From Labilibaculum manganireducens (GTDB taxonomy: Bacteria; Bacteroidota; Bacteroidia; Bacteroidales; Marinifilaceae), in assembly GCF_002843385.1 (NCBI RefSeq), contig NZ_MVDE01000009.1:102403-166402 (forward strand): DNA of 64,000 bases, read 5' to 3'. The position numbers and the translations under genes were made by a program. This document shows positions 8,528 to 18,180 of the stretch, piece after piece. The number at the start of each line of letters is the position of its first letter. Position 1 is the first letter of the stretch. Below the pieces are notes generated by a model that ran no database searches, was not told the DNA's origin, and saw nothing but the letters and a program-made list of their open reading frames with translations.

Positions 8528-9397
8528 ATGACTTTAATTTCACCTAAGGGATTGCTCGACTTCTCCCTTCTTGAAAAAATTACCAAAAAGCCTAAATTGT
8601 TTGCAAAAGACGATGGGAATTTTTGGCAAGACCCGTACGTTTCAGAGCATCTGCTAAATGCTCATCTTGACGATGAATCGGATCAGGGTTCCAGAAAATA
8701 TCAGGACATACTGCAATCTGTACTTTGGCTGAGCGAATACCTGAAACTTCCGGAAGACAGTAAATTACTTGATTTGGGCTGTGGTCCCGGTTTGTACAGC
8801 GAAAATTTCTATGGTCAGGGTTTTGCTGTAACTGGAATTGATTTCTCGCAGAGTTCTATTGATTATGCCAAAGAGCAAGCTGAAGAATTTAACTATCGTA
8901 TTAAATACATCTGCAAGGACTATATGGAAATGGATTACAAAGAAGAATTCGATGTAATCACTCTCATTTACGGCGATTTATGCGTGTTATCTCATGATGA
9001 CAGAACCTTACTTCTGCAAAAAGTAAAAAAAGCGTTAAAACCCAGAGGTTACTTGATTTTTGATGTATTCACAAAGCATTATTTCGAGAATGAAGAACCA
9101 GACCAATCGTGGTACATTAGCAAAGAAGACGGATTTTGGAGTGAGGAAGAGCACCTTTTGTTACAATCTCATTACAAATACAAGAAAGATAAGGTTAGAC
9201 TGGATAAATACACGCTGATTTTAAAAAACGGCGAAATCCGGACTCATAATATATGGAAACATTATTTTTCGTTGGAACGAGCTGTCTCTACGATAAAAGA
9301 AAGCGGATTTAGTGTGAAAGACTATTGGTCGGATCTTCAAGGAAAACCTTTCGAGGAAAACAGTCCATGGATTGGATTTGTTGCACAAAAAACGTGA
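8528..9397 (+). CDS. Class I SAM-dependent methyltransferase
   Basis: This 289-residue protein has a Rossmann-fold methyltransferase core. Motif I LLDLGCGPGLYSENF (about residues 80-94) binds S-adenosylmethionine. Post-motif I is GIDFSQSSIDYA, and an acidic motif follows at FDVITLIYGDL. The substrate is not evident, but small-molecule methylation fits the fold. It is preceded by a 117-nt gap with no other feature and followed by a shared terminator. Confidence 0.85.
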   Translation: MTLISPKGLLDFSLLEKITKKPKLFAKDDGNFWQDPYVSEHLLNAHLDDESDQGSRKYQDILQSVLWLSEYLKLPEDSKLLDLGCGPGLYSENFYGQGFAVTGIDFSQSSIDYAKEQAEEFNYRIKYICKDYMEMDYKEEFDVITLIYGDLCVLSHDDRTLLLQKVKKALKPRGYLIFDVFTKHYFENEEPDQSWYISKEDGFWSEEEHLLLQSHYKYKKDKVRLDKYTLILKNGEIRTHNIWKHYFSLERAVSTIKESGFSVKDYWSDLQGKPFEENSPWIGFVAQKT

Positions 9398-9411
9398 TGT
9401 GCAAAACAAAA

Positions 9412-9452
9412 AAACTCCGTCAGAAAATTAATTCTGCCGGAGTTTACTAAAT
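9412..9452. terminator. Bidirectional terminator between convergent genes
   Basis: A 14-bp stem with one mismatch (9412-9425 with 9432-9445), flanked by A-rich and T-rich tracts, between the methyltransferase and the acyl-CoA synthetase. Confidence 0.8.
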
Positions 9453-9467
9453 AAACTGGTGGGTTTA

Positions 9468-11273
9468 TTATTCTTTATACATCTTATCAATAAGATGTTT
9501 GTATTTTTCCTGAATAACTTTTCTTTTCAATTTTAAAGTTGAAGTTATCTCGCCAGCCTCGATCGAAAACTCTTTCGGTAAAAGAGTAAATTTTTTAATC
9601 TTCTCGAAACGCGAAAATTCTTTTTGCATTTCCTCAAAACGTTTTTCGAAAAACTCTATTATTTGAGAATTACCCAATAACTCTTCAATGGTTTCAAAAC
9701 CAATATTATTCTGTATTGCATATTTTTGGAGAGGTTCCATTGCCGGAACTGCCAAAGCCGTTACATACTGCCTGCAATCACCAATTACAGCTATTTGCTC
9801 AATAAACTGATCGTTAACCAAGGTTTTTTCCAACTTTTGAGGAGCAACATATTTTCCTCCCGAAGTTTTCATCAAATCTTTAATCCGATCGGTGATGGTT
9901 ACAGCACCATTTTCATCAATTCTACCTGCATCACCAGTACAAAACCAACCATCCTTTATTACTTCAGCAGTAGCTTCAGGTTTCTTGTAATATCCCCGCA
10001 TAACACCGGGTCCTTTCACTAAAATTTCATCGTTATCACCAATTTTAATCTCAGTTCCAACAATTATACGCCCTGTTGTGTTAAAATCTATGTACTTATC
10101 ACCGTACAAACATACAGTTGCCATGGTTTCGGTTAAGCCATATCCCATTTTTACATTTAAACCAGTGGCATGAAAATATTCAATAATATTTGAATCTAAC
10201 GGAGCTCCGCCACAAGGCATAAAATTTATTCTGCCACCAAATATATCACGAAGTTTACTCAGTACTAATTGATCAGCAAGCTTATGCCTGAAATTCAAAC
10301 CAGCAGGAACTTTCTTCTCAAACAGGAGGTATTCATTATAATATTTACCGCCAATTTTAATCGCCCAATTCATTAAAGATCTCTTTACAGCTGAAGCACC
10401 TTTACTTTTTTCCTGAATGGCCGCATAAATTTTCTCGTAAATTCGGGGAACCGTACACATTAGGGTAGGTTTCACTTCTTTCATCGCATCACCAATCTTT
10501 TTAGGATCAAGATTGAAATAAATTTCTATTCCACGATGAAAACAGAAGAAACACCAAATTCGTTCATAAACATGGCTTAAAGGCAAAAAACTAAGAGAAA
10601 CATCTTTATCAGATACATTCAATTCCTTATCATGTGAGACCAGTACACTTGAAATATTGTTGTGATCGATCATTACTCCCTTTGGTTCTCCTGTTGTTCC
10701 CGAAGTATATATCAGAGTAGCAAGATCATCTAATTCTGCTCTTCCAAACCGTTCTTCAAAAGCAGCACCATTCATAGCATTCTTTCCATAAATCAAGAAC
10801 TCATCCCAATGCATTGATCTTTCAAAATCGGACAATACAATATCCTTATCAAAAGCAACAATCATTTTAACATGAGGAACTGTCTTAATTAATTCCACTG
10901 CGCGATCATACTGCTCTTGTTCTCCAACAAAAATAACCTGCGTTTCAGAATCTTCAATGATATATTTTGCTTCTGCTGTTGAATTCGTTGGATAGATTGG
11001 AACAGTTACACCCCGCACACACATAATCGCCAAATCGGCTGTAATCCACTCCGGCATATTTTGTGAGAATATAGCAACCATTTGCTTTTCCTCAACACCT
11101 ATTTTTATCAGCGCTTTTGATATTTGCCGAATTTCCAATCCAAATTCAGTCCAGGTTACACCAACCCATTCCCCACTTTTTTCATCCTTATAGTGCATAG
11201 CAATTCGATCTGAATATTTTTCAATACGATCTCGAATTAATTTGCCCCAATGTTGATATTCCATAAAAGTCAT
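9468..11273 (-). CDS. Long-chain fatty-acid-CoA ligase (AMP-binding)
   Basis: This 601-residue adenylate-forming enzyme activates fatty acids to acyl-CoA with ATP. The P-loop-like motif LIYTSGTTGEPKGVM (about residue 190) and the A5/A8 region GYGLTETMATV and GWFCTGDAGRI are clear. The lid lysine region near DLMKTSGGKYVAPQ is typical of the FadD15-like bacterial group. No membrane anchor is seen; peripheral association is expected. The start could be the ATG at 11273 or 11264. It stands alone, convergent with the methyltransferase. Confidence 0.9.
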   Translation of the reverse strand: MTFMEYQHWGKLIRDRIEKYSDRIAMHYKDEKSGEWVGVTWTEFGLEIRQISKALIKIGVEEKQMVAIFSQNMPEWITADLAIMCVRGVTVPIYPTNSTAEAKYIIEDSETQVIFVGEQEQYDRAVELIKTVPHVKMIVAFDKDIVLSDFERSMHWDEFLIYGKNAMNGAAFEERFGRAELDDLATLIYTSGTTGEPKGVMIDHNNISSVLVSHDKELNVSDKDVSLSFLPLSHVYERIWCFFCFHRGIEIYFNLDPKKIGDAMKEVKPTLMCTVPRIYEKIYAAIQEKSKGASAVKRSLMNWAIKIGGKYYNEYLLFEKKVPAGLNFRHKLADQLVLSKLRDIFGGRINFMPCGGAPLDSNIIEYFHATGLNVKMGYGLTETMATVCLYGDKYIDFNTTGRIIVGTEIKIGDNDEILVKGPGVMRGYYKKPEATAEVIKDGWFCTGDAGRIDENGAVTITDRIKDLMKTSGGKYVAPQKLEKTLVNDQFIEQIAVIGDCRQYVTALAVPAMEPLQKYAIQNNIGFETIEELLGNSQIIEFFEKRFEEMQKEFSRFEKIKKFTLLPKEFSIEAGEITSTLKLKRKVIQEKYKHLIDKMYKE

Positions 11274-11430
11274 TTAGTTGTGATATTAGCGCAAAGATAG
11301 TGATGTTTCCTTACTATTAAAAGGTTTTCGAAAGCAAAGCCAATAAGCTAAAGTGTTAAATATCATAGAAATAGAACATCTCTCAAACAAAACATCATCA
11401 AAGTAGTTACCTCTCAACAGGTTATAAAAA

Positions 11431-11466
11431 AACGACCGTAAACATAAGTGTTTCGGTCGTTCCATA
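11431..11466 (-). terminator. Terminator of the dnaN-exonuclease-FAH block
   Basis: AACGACCG (11431-11438) pairs with CGGTCGTT (11454-11461) and is followed on the minus strand by a T run. It lies just after the FAH gene. Confidence 0.8.
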
Positions 11467-11497
11467 TATTAAATAAAGAAATAATACAGTATTTTAC

Positions 11498-12112
11498 TTA
11501 GCGAATGCTAAAATCCATCATCTTCTCCCCTTCCAGTTTAGCAATCAGATGATCGCCGATTTTAACCGGCCCTACACCTTCCGGTGTTCCTGTATAAATC
11601 AGATCTCCGATTTTCAGCGTGAAATATTGTGACAAATACGAGATCAGATAATCAATTGAAAAAATCATATTTGAAGTATTACCTGTCTGCACCCGATTTC
11701 CATTTATATCCAAATGAAAATTCAACTGATTAACATCCCTGAACTTATCTTTCGATATAAATTTACTGATTGGTGCAGCACCATCAAATGCCTTTGCTTT
11801 TTCCCATGGCAAGCCTTTCTTTTTACATTCAGCTTGAATATCCCGGGCGGTAAAATCAATGCCCAAACCGATTTCATCGTAATACCTGTGAGCAAATTCC
11901 AAAGGTATGTTCTTACCTACTCTACAAATTTTCACCACCACTTCCACCTCATGGTGAATGTCTTTTGAAAAGTCAGGATAGTAAAAATCATTATTGTTTT
12001 TTAGAAGTGCAGAGTCGGGCATTGAAAACACCACAGGCTCTTCAGGAACCGGATTATTAAGCTCCTTAGCATGATTTTCGTAATTTCTTCCTATTGCTAA
12101 AATTTTCATCAA
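11498..12112 (-). CDS. Fumarylacetoacetate hydrolase family protein
   Basis: This short (204-residue) FAH-fold enzyme resembles acylpyruvases and oxaloacetate decarboxylases such as FAHD1 and YcgM. The metal-binding and catalytic pieces are visible: HHEVEVVVKI, GIDFTARDIQ followed by LPWEKAKAFDGAAP, and the C-terminal YTGTPEGVGPVKIGDHL. It probably decarboxylates or hydrolyses small beta-keto acids in the cytosol; the exact substrate is not readable. It follows the exonuclease gene by 7 nt, so the two are probably cotranscribed. Confidence 0.88.
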   Translation of the reverse strand: MMKILAIGRNYENHAKELNNPVPEEPVVFSMPDSALLKNNNDFYYPDFSKDIHHEVEVVVKICRVGKNIPLEFAHRYYDEIGLGIDFTARDIQAECKKKGLPWEKAKAFDGAAPISKFISKDKFRDVNQLNFHLDINGNRVQTGNTSNMIFSIDYLISYLSQYFTLKIGDLIYTGTPEGVGPVKIGDHLIAKLEGEKMMDFSIR

Positions 12113-12119
12113 TAATCTA

Positions 12120-12887
12120 TTACTTATTAAACCCTCTCAATTTAATCTCTGTAAGCACTTTTTTGGTGTACAATGGAAAATCACTGTTCATCACCCAACC
12201 ATAATAACCAGGTTGATCAGCCAATACTTTTTCTACAGCCACACCTTTATTTTTTCCAAAATTAAATGTTTCAATCCCATTTTCATCCTTGATAATAAAA
12301 CCGGCGAAATCAACATTATTATTCTGAGATGAATACTTAGACAAATAATCGATATCATTTTCAAGATTGTCGTACTTGTCTAACTGTGATTTTAAAACTT
12401 CATACGTCGCCTTTGTATCTGCCTCGGCACCATGAGCACCTTCTAGTTCTTTATTGCAATAAAACCTATAGGCTGCAACAAGTGTGCGCTGTTCCATTTT
12501 ATGAAAAATAGTCTGCACATCCACAAACTTTCTTTTTTTCATGTCAAAATCAATATCCGCACGTAAGAACTCCTCTGCCAGTAAAGGGAAATCAAATCGG
12601 TTGGAATTATATCCGGCCAAATCGCACCCTTCCAAATATTTTGCAATAGTTTTACCTACTTCTTTAAACAATGGTTCGTTTTTAACATCCTCATCAGTTA
12701 TGCCATGAATAGCACTTGACTGAGCCGGAATTGGCATTCCCGGATTTACCCGAAAGGTCTTCACCTCTTCACCACCATTAGGATTCACTTTTACAATACA
12801 CATTTCTACAATACGATCTTTCGCAACATTAATTCCTGTTGTTTCAAGGTCGATAAAGGCAATTGGATTCTTTAAATTCAAATTCAT
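12120..12887 (-). CDS. DEDD-family 3'-5' exonuclease (DnaQ-like)
   Basis: This 255-residue protein starts with an exonuclease domain: motif Exo I IDLETTG, then GITDEDV, NSRFDFPLL (Exo II) and HGAEADTKAT (Exo III, DEDDh type). A C-terminal region of about 75 residues ends in YYGWVMNSDFPLYTKK, which is common in Bacteroidota homologues. It could serve as a proofreading or repair exonuclease; it lies beside the beta-clamp gene, which fits. The start chosen is the ATG at 12887, because the longer frame from 12932 runs through the upstream terminator hairpin. Confidence 0.85.
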   Translation of the reverse strand: MNLNLKNPIAFIDLETTGINVAKDRIVEMCIVKVNPNGGEEVKTFRVNPGMPIPAQSSAIHGITDEDVKNEPLFKEVGKTIAKYLEGCDLAGYNSNRFDFPLLAEEFLRADIDFDMKKRKFVDVQTIFHKMEQRTLVAAYRFYCNKELEGAHGAEADTKATYEVLKSQLDKYDNLENDIDYLSKYSSQNNNVDFAGFIIKDENGIETFNFGKNKGVAVEKVLADQPGYYGWVMNSDFPLYTKKVLTEIKLRGFNK

Positions 12888-12925
12888 GATATTCTTATGA
12901 AATTTAGCTTGTGACAAAAATATAA

Positions 12926-12956
12926 AACCCAACAGAACTTTACGTTCTGCTGGGTT
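12926..12956 (-). terminator. Terminator between dnaN and the exonuclease gene
   Basis: A 13-bp stem with one mismatch (12926-12938 with 12944-12956) and a 5-nt loop, followed by T-rich sequence on the minus strand. It marks the end of dnaN. Confidence 0.75.
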
Positions 12957-12986
12957 ATTTTATTTCGTAATCATATAAATCTTTGC

Positions 12987-14117
12987 TTACGCATTAATCA
13001 TCATTGGCATTAACAACATCAACACATCCTCGTCGGCATTATCATTGTCGTAAGGCAGGAAAATACCTGCTCTTGTTGGATCAGATAATTCGACCATAAC
13101 ATTTGAGGACGAAATATTAGACAAAATCTCTAACAAAAATACCGATTTAAATCCGATTTCCAGATCCTGTCCTTCATACTGGCATTGTAATCTTTCTCTT
13201 GCTGATATTGAAAAATCAATATCCTGAGCAGAAACAACCAGTTCATTTGCTTTCAATTCAAATTTAATTAGGTTACTTGCCGGATTTGAAAATACAGAAA
13301 CCCGTCTTAATGTATTATATAGTTCAACCCTGTCGATCGTTAATTTATTAGGATTGGTTTTAGGAATAACCGAGTTGTAACTTGGATAGTTTCCTTCAAC
13401 CAAACGACAAATCAACTTATAATTCGACAAAGTAAAAAAGGCATTTTTCTCATCAAACTCTACGCGAACAGGATTCGTTTCTTTCGGAAGAATATTACGC
13501 AACAGCGATGCTGGTTTCTTTGGTAAAATAAACGATGATTCAACCTCTGATCTTCCGTCCAGTCTTTTGTAACGAACTAATTTATGAGCATCCGAAGCTA
13601 CAAAAGTAAGGTCGTTATTTCCCAATTCTACAAAAATCCCGTTCATCACCGGACGAAGTTCATCATCAGCCGTTGCAAACAATGTTTTATTGATACCAGT
13701 TAACAGAACTGAACCTTCAACCGAAATATTCACCAAATTGGTTTCCTGTTTTACAGGAAGTTTTGGGAAATCTTCTCCGTTCTGTCCTACAATACTAAAC
13801 ACCCCGTTTTCGGAAGTAATTTTTACTGCCAAAGAAGTCAGATCGATATCGAATGTAAGTGGTTGCTCTGGAAATTCTTTTAAAGTATCAGTCAAAATTT
13901 TAGCTGGAAAAGCAATTACCCCTTCGCCTACCGAAGTCTCTAATGGAATTGTAGTAATTAAGGTAGATTCTAAATCCGAAGCAGTAGCTACCAATTTATC
14001 ATTTTTTAATTCAAACAAAAAATTGTCGAGAATAGGTAAGGTATTCTTACTACTAATAACACGACTAATTGCCTGTAAATGACTTAACAATTCTGTACTT
14101 GATACTACAAATTTCAT
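12987..14117 (-). CDS. dnaN: DNA polymerase III beta sliding clamp
   Basis: The 376-residue protein matches the three-domain clamp in length and order. It begins MKFVVSSTELLSHLQ and includes the VASDAHKLVRYKR block and the C-terminal LMLLMPMMI tail. As a ring-shaped dimer it tethers polymerases to DNA. The ATG at 14117 is preferred over 14123 because the family begins MKF. It is not beside dnaA here, and follows gldG after a 300-nt gap, an arrangement often seen in Bacteroidota. Confidence 0.95.
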   Translation of the reverse strand: MKFVVSSTELLSHLQAISRVISSKNTLPILDNFLFELKNDKLVATASDLESTLITTIPLETSVGEGVIAFPAKILTDTLKEFPEQPLTFDIDLTSLAVKITSENGVFSIVGQNGEDFPKLPVKQETNLVNISVEGSVLLTGINKTLFATADDELRPVMNGIFVELGNNDLTFVASDAHKLVRYKRLDGRSEVESSFILPKKPASLLRNILPKETNPVRVEFDEKNAFFTLSNYKLICRLVEGNYPSYNSVIPKTNPNKLTIDRVELYNTLRRVSVFSNPASNLIKFELKANELVVSAQDIDFSISARERLQCQYEGQDLEIGFKSVFLLEILSNISSSNVMVELSDPTRAGIFLPYDNDNADEDVLMLLMPMMINA

Positions 14118-14417
14118 TTGCATAATATTTTAAAATTAACCAAAAATTCAAAATCAGTAACCCTTACACTGGAAATATTCAATTGTGGCAAAGGGCAAAT
14201 AATAAGTGGTGAATATACAAATTTATTAAGGAATCCTGACAATCTTCATTCAAAAAACAAAGCTGGTTCCAGTAAATAAAATCACTATTTGATTGAATGG
14301 ATGTTATTTACCATTATTACTCTTTATTGCACCACAATAAAAATCATAAAAAAATAAAACTCAGAATAAAAGAAGACCTTCTTAAACTTTATTTTAGTGG
14401 CGGCAAAAATAGTATTT
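14118..14417. other. Intergenic gap between dnaN and gldG
   Basis: About 300 bases without a gene. A possible minus-strand -7 element (TAAATTTG, plus-strand CAAATTTA near 14217-14224) could drive dnaN. A weak AAGAA/TTCTT hairpin near 14372-14386 might terminate gldG. Nothing else is recognised. Confidence 0.4.
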
Positions 14418-16142
14418 CTAAGCAATATTTGAGTCAACCGATGACGCAAATTTTCGTTTTCTGATATAGAAACGAACAAGCCCAAAAACAAGAAGTAGAA
14501 TTAAAGGCAGCAACAAATTCACAACCTGCCAAAACAATCTTTCCGATCTAATTTTGGTTTTGTTCAGCATTCTTAATTTCACCTCGCGCGACCGCAATTC
14601 CATCCACCCATTATCATCACACAAATAATCAACACAATTAAGCAGAAAGCTCCTGTTGCCATATGTTGATTTACTATATCTATCGTATCCCAGAGCTTCA
14701 ATCTGGCGATTATTCCCCACTCCTCTTACTCTGTTCTTAATTACATCACCATCCGATATTATAATCATTTTAGTTGGAACACTTTCCGTTTTAAAATCAT
14801 TTTTATTGATTCCTTTCCAGATTCTATTCTGAAAAACAGATGGAAATACCCCTTCTAATAAAACCGCAATATTTTTTGAGCCGGCAGGAAAATCGGCAGC
14901 CTCCATTTTTTGATTTACAATATTCAGGCTAATTGGCTTAGGAACTTTTTCAAGTCTTGTATATTCTGAACTGGCCAATAAAACCTGTTTTTTTATCTGT
15001 TTATTATCGCCTACAAAATCAATCGAGTTTGCAAACTCAGCTTTTATCACATTTAATTTTCGTGTAATTGGATGAGAATCGGGAGCTGCCAAAAGTGGTG
15101 AGTAATACCATGGTGCCGGTGTAAACTTGGCTGGCTGACCAGGCAAAGCTGTCTGCACAGGAATCAGCTGACTCTGAACATCCATCACCAAATCAGGATT
15201 AATTCTTACACCATATTTAAACAATTGGTCTTCCATATTTAACGGCTGAAAAAAGGCCATTGTACTCTCCTTAGTCACCAAACTATCCATCGAAGCAATC
15301 ACCTCATCAACCAGCCACATCACACGTCCGCCATTCATCACGTACTGATCGATCTGATATTTATCTTCTTCGGAAAACTCCTTACGCGGCTGCGCAATTA
15401 CCAAGGCTGAATACCGATTTTTTTGAATATTTAAAGACTGAGCATGAATTCTTTTTACTTCATAACGCTGCAGAAGAGAAGCTGTAAAATCAGCAACTTC
15501 ATACTCTCCCAATTCGCCATGTCCGGTAAGAAATGCTATTTCTTTTGGCTTATTATTCTGAAGCATCCTAATTGCCGAGGTCAGTTCAAACTCCAACTCT
15601 TCAATGGAATGATTTAAATTTTGGTCGGATGATAAACCAGCCACACTTTTTAATAAATGAACACTTGTCTCCTTCTCTCTGTCATGAACAATAATTCCCG
15701 GAACCACCAACTTCTGATTTAAGCTGCCATCAGTGGTTTTCTCCTGCAGATTAATTGGTTTCAAGCCTCTACTCACCAATTGATCAAGAAATTCTTTTCG
15801 CTTTTTCGGATTAGAAACATCATTAGGATTGATCAAAGAATACGATATATTAACATTGGAGCAGGACGAAAATTCATCAATCATTTCCAAACAGGCCTTT
15901 TGCAGTTTTGTGAATCCGTAGGGTAAATCTCCCGAGAGATATACTTCAAAATACAAGTCCTTCTCTAAATGAGACACCAACTCTTTTGTATTATCCGATA
16001 AAGAATATCGTTTTTCGGAAGTCAAATCCAAACGGAAAAAATACACTTGTAAAACTTGAATAACAATTACTAAAGCCAACAGCGATATCAGTAATTGAAA
16101 AAGGTCTTTTAATTTTCTATTTTGTACCATATCTAAATTCAA
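14418..16142 (-). CDS. gldG: Gliding motility ABC transporter substrate-binding protein GldG
   Basis: This 574-residue protein has an N-terminal membrane helix (about 15-35), a large periplasmic part of the ABC-type uncharacterised transport family, and a C-terminal helix (about 545-562). The ITGHGELGEYE-like segment and the YDRYSKSTYGNRSFLLNCVDYL block are typical of GldG. With GldF and the ATPase GldA it forms an ABC complex tied to gliding in Flavobacterium. gldA is not in the window. The start codon abuts the end of gldF, so the pair is coupled. Homologues also occur in non-gliding Bacteroidota, so motility itself is inferred. Confidence 0.9.
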   Translation of the reverse strand: MNLDMVQNRKLKDLFQLLISLLALVIVIQVLQVYFFRLDLTSEKRYSLSDNTKELVSHLEKDLYFEVYLSGDLPYGFTKLQKACLEMIDEFSSCSNVNISYSLINPNDVSNPKKRKEFLDQLVSRGLKPINLQEKTTDGSLNQKLVVPGIIVHDREKETSVHLLKSVAGLSSDQNLNHSIEELEFELTSAIRMLQNNKPKEIAFLTGHGELGEYEVADFTASLLQRYEVKRIHAQSLNIQKNRYSALVIAQPRKEFSEEDKYQIDQYVMNGGRVMWLVDEVIASMDSLVTKESTMAFFQPLNMEDQLFKYGVRINPDLVMDVQSQLIPVQTALPGQPAKFTPAPWYYSPLLAAPDSHPITRKLNVIKAEFANSIDFVGDNKQIKKQVLLASSEYTRLEKVPKPISLNIVNQKMEAADFPAGSKNIAVLLEGVFPSVFQNRIWKGINKNDFKTESVPTKMIIISDGDVIKNRVRGVGNNRQIEALGYDRYSKSTYGNRSFLLNCVDYLCDDNGWMELRSREVKLRMLNKTKIRSERLFWQVVNLLLPLILLLVFGLVRFYIRKRKFASSVDSNIA

Positions 16143-16874
16143 TTACCATTTTCTACTCTTAAGAACTGTCCGTGTCAGCAAAAGAAAAGCCACTATAATC
16201 CCTATAAAATACAGCAGGTCCCGGGAATCAACAATTCCTCTTGAAATGGATCTGTAATGTTCATTAATTCCCATCGAAACAATCAGGTTTTGCAAGTATT
16301 GCATGCTGTTAATCTCACCTATATAATCGAAACCAATAAAGAAAATGAAACAAAACACCAAAGCCAATAAGAAAGCAACAATCTGATTATCTGTTAATGA
16401 ACTGGCAAACACACCTATCGAAACATAAACTCCTGCCAATAAGAACAGACCAATAAAAGATCCCCAAAATGCTCCGGAATCAATACTCCCAACAGGACTG
16501 CCCAAATAATAAATGGAGTAGTAGTAAACCAGACAAAACAATAGAGAAAATGTAACAACAGCAAGACCTGCAAAATATTTTGCCAACACAACTCCCATAT
16601 CGGATATTGGACGAGTCATTAAAAGTTCAATTGTACCCTGCTTTTTCTCTTCTGCGAAAAATCGCATGCATACTGCCGGTATCAAAAACAAATAAATCCA
16701 GGGTGCCATTTCAAAAAGAACATCCAAATTCGCATATCCTGAGTCCAAAGGATTTGAATTGCCTGGAAAAACCCAAACAAATAATCCTGTTGCAATTAAA
16801 AATATGGAGAGAATTAAGTACCCTGAAATTGAGCTGAAAAAAGTCCTGATTTCCTTGCTAAGCAGTGGCAACAT
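16143..16874 (-). CDS. gldF: Gliding motility ABC transporter permease GldF
   Basis: This 243-residue integral membrane protein has six hydrophobic segments, an opening MLPLLSKEIRTFFSSISGYLI, and the RFFAEEKKQGTIELLMTRPI segment of ABC-2-type permeases. It forms the membrane part of the GldAFG complex. It is the first gene of the gldF-gldG pair with no spacer between them. It is divergent from the PagL-like gene. Confidence 0.9.
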   Translation of the reverse strand: MLPLLSKEIRTFFSSISGYLILSIFLIATGLFVWVFPGNSNPLDSGYANLDVLFEMAPWIYLFLIPAVCMRFFAEEKKQGTIELLMTRPISDMGVVLAKYFAGLAVVTFSLLFCLVYYYSIYYLGSPVGSIDSGAFWGSFIGLFLLAGVYVSIGVFASSLTDNQIVAFLLALVFCFIFFIGFDYIGEINSMQYLQNLIVSMGINEHYRSISRGIVDSRDLLYFIGIIVAFLLLTRTVLKSRKW

Positions 16875-16941
16875 ATATTTAAGTTCTGGTTAAAATTCTT
16901 ATTCTACAAATTTGCAAAATTATTCCAGTTGAAAAAAACTC

Positions 16942-16973
16942 TTTGCGAAATCAATTTAACTTACATAAATTTG
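16942..16973 (+). promoter_or_regulatory. Promoter of the PagL-like gene
   Basis: TTTG (16942-16945), 20 nt, then TAAATTTG (16966-16973): a near-perfect Bacteroidota promoter, giving a leader of about 90 nt. Confidence 0.65.
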
Positions 16974-17070
16974 ATCCGTGATTACAAAATTCAATTGAAA
17001 ACGATACTTTTTCAGATAAATTCTAAGTTAACATTTTAACAATGAGCTTTGATGAAATCAATACCATAAA

Positions 17071-18180
17071 ATGAAAAACTACTTTCTCCTTTTTATATTT
17101 TTTGTTTTCTGTAAAAGTGCATTTACTCAAGGAAAGAACAATAAGGACATATTCACAACTACTATTCGATATCATTACGGAGTGGTTATGCCTCATCATA
17201 AATCCATCAGCTATTTAATAAATGATCAAATTTCTGCCGTAGAATTAAATATGGGTTACATACCATCGAATGAAAAAAACTGGGCTAAGTTGTACAAACA
17301 ACCTGAAATTGGCCTTGGATTGTATCATGGCAGTTTGGGCAACGATAAGGTACTGGGAAATGTAACCGCTATTTTTCCATACATAAACTTCCCCCTATCA
17401 CGAAGTAATAAATGGGAAATTAACGCACAATTGGGCATTGGGCTTGGTTATACAAAAAAACACTTCGATCCGGTTAGAAACTACACAAACCTGGCCATCG
17501 GAACCAAATTCAATGCTTTTTTTAAATTAATTGCTCAGGGAAGTTATTCAATCAATTCTAAATGGGGAATTAATGCGGGACTTGGATTCAATCACATTTC
17601 AAATGGTTCAATTAGTGCTCCCAACAAAGGACTAAATATTTTAACAAGTAATTTTGGGGTAAAGTACTATTGGAATGAAAAAAGCAGAAAATCATTCACC
17701 CCGGCAGTAAGAGAAGAGAAATTACCTAATGAATTTATATTGATTTATGGCAATGGAATTAAGCAGGCTTCGGAGAAAGATCATCATAAATATTACACAT
17801 CCAGCGTAACAGGGAATTATTCTTTCGGAATTAATGCAAAACAAAAAATAGGCTTTGGAATTGATTTATTTTACAATAAAGCAGCCAACAGAGGAAAATG
17901 GGATTTTGAACCTGAGACGGACTTTGAAAATCGTTTTAGTCAAGCAATTTTTATTTCTCATGATCTTGTTATAGAGAAATTTAGTATTATTGCCAACATT
18001 GGCGTTTACACCTATTATAAAACTGAGCCTGAGAAACCTGTTTATACGCGACTTGGCATTCGCTACAGACTTAATAAGCATTTAGTAACCAGTTTGAGTT
18101 TAAAAGCACATATGGGAAAAGCCGATTATATAGAATGGGGAATCGGGTATCGAATCAAAAGAGATAAAAGTGAAAAATAA
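17071..18180 (+). CDS. Outer-membrane beta-barrel, PagL-like acyloxyacyl hydrolase family
   Basis: A signal peptide (1-19) leads a 369-residue protein rich in alternating strands. Residues 170-190 carry the PagL-type active-site pattern NHISNG...PNKGLN, with His175 and Ser177 in place. PagL removes a 3-O-acyl chain from lipid A in the outer membrane. At the position of the PagL catalytic Glu (14 residues after the His) there is Asn189, so the mechanism or activity may differ. The second half (about 215-369) adds further strands beyond the usual PagL size. It overlaps the next gene by 11 nt. lpxB is the next gene beyond that, on the other strand. Confidence 0.7.
   Translation: MKNYFLLFIFFVFCKSAFTQGKNNKDIFTTTIRYHYGVVMPHHKSISYLINDQISAVELNMGYIPSNEKNWAKLYKQPEIGLGLYHGSLGNDKVLGNVTAIFPYINFPLSRSNKWEINAQLGIGLGYTKKHFDPVRNYTNLAIGTKFNAFFKLIAQGSYSINSKWGINAGLGFNHISNGSISAPNKGLNILTSNFGVKYYWNEKSRKSFTPAVREEKLPNEFILIYGNGIKQASEKDHHKYYTSSVTGNYSFGINAKQKIGFGIDLFYNKAANRGKWDFEPETDFENRFSQAIFISHDLVIEKFSIIANIGVYTYYKTEPEKPVYTRLGIRYRLNKHLVTSLSLKAHMGKADYIEWGIGYRIKRDKSEK

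Noticed and set aside
12888..12932. Longer exonuclease start at 12932
   Set aside because: It would run through the dnaN terminator hairpin and adds 15 unconserved residues.
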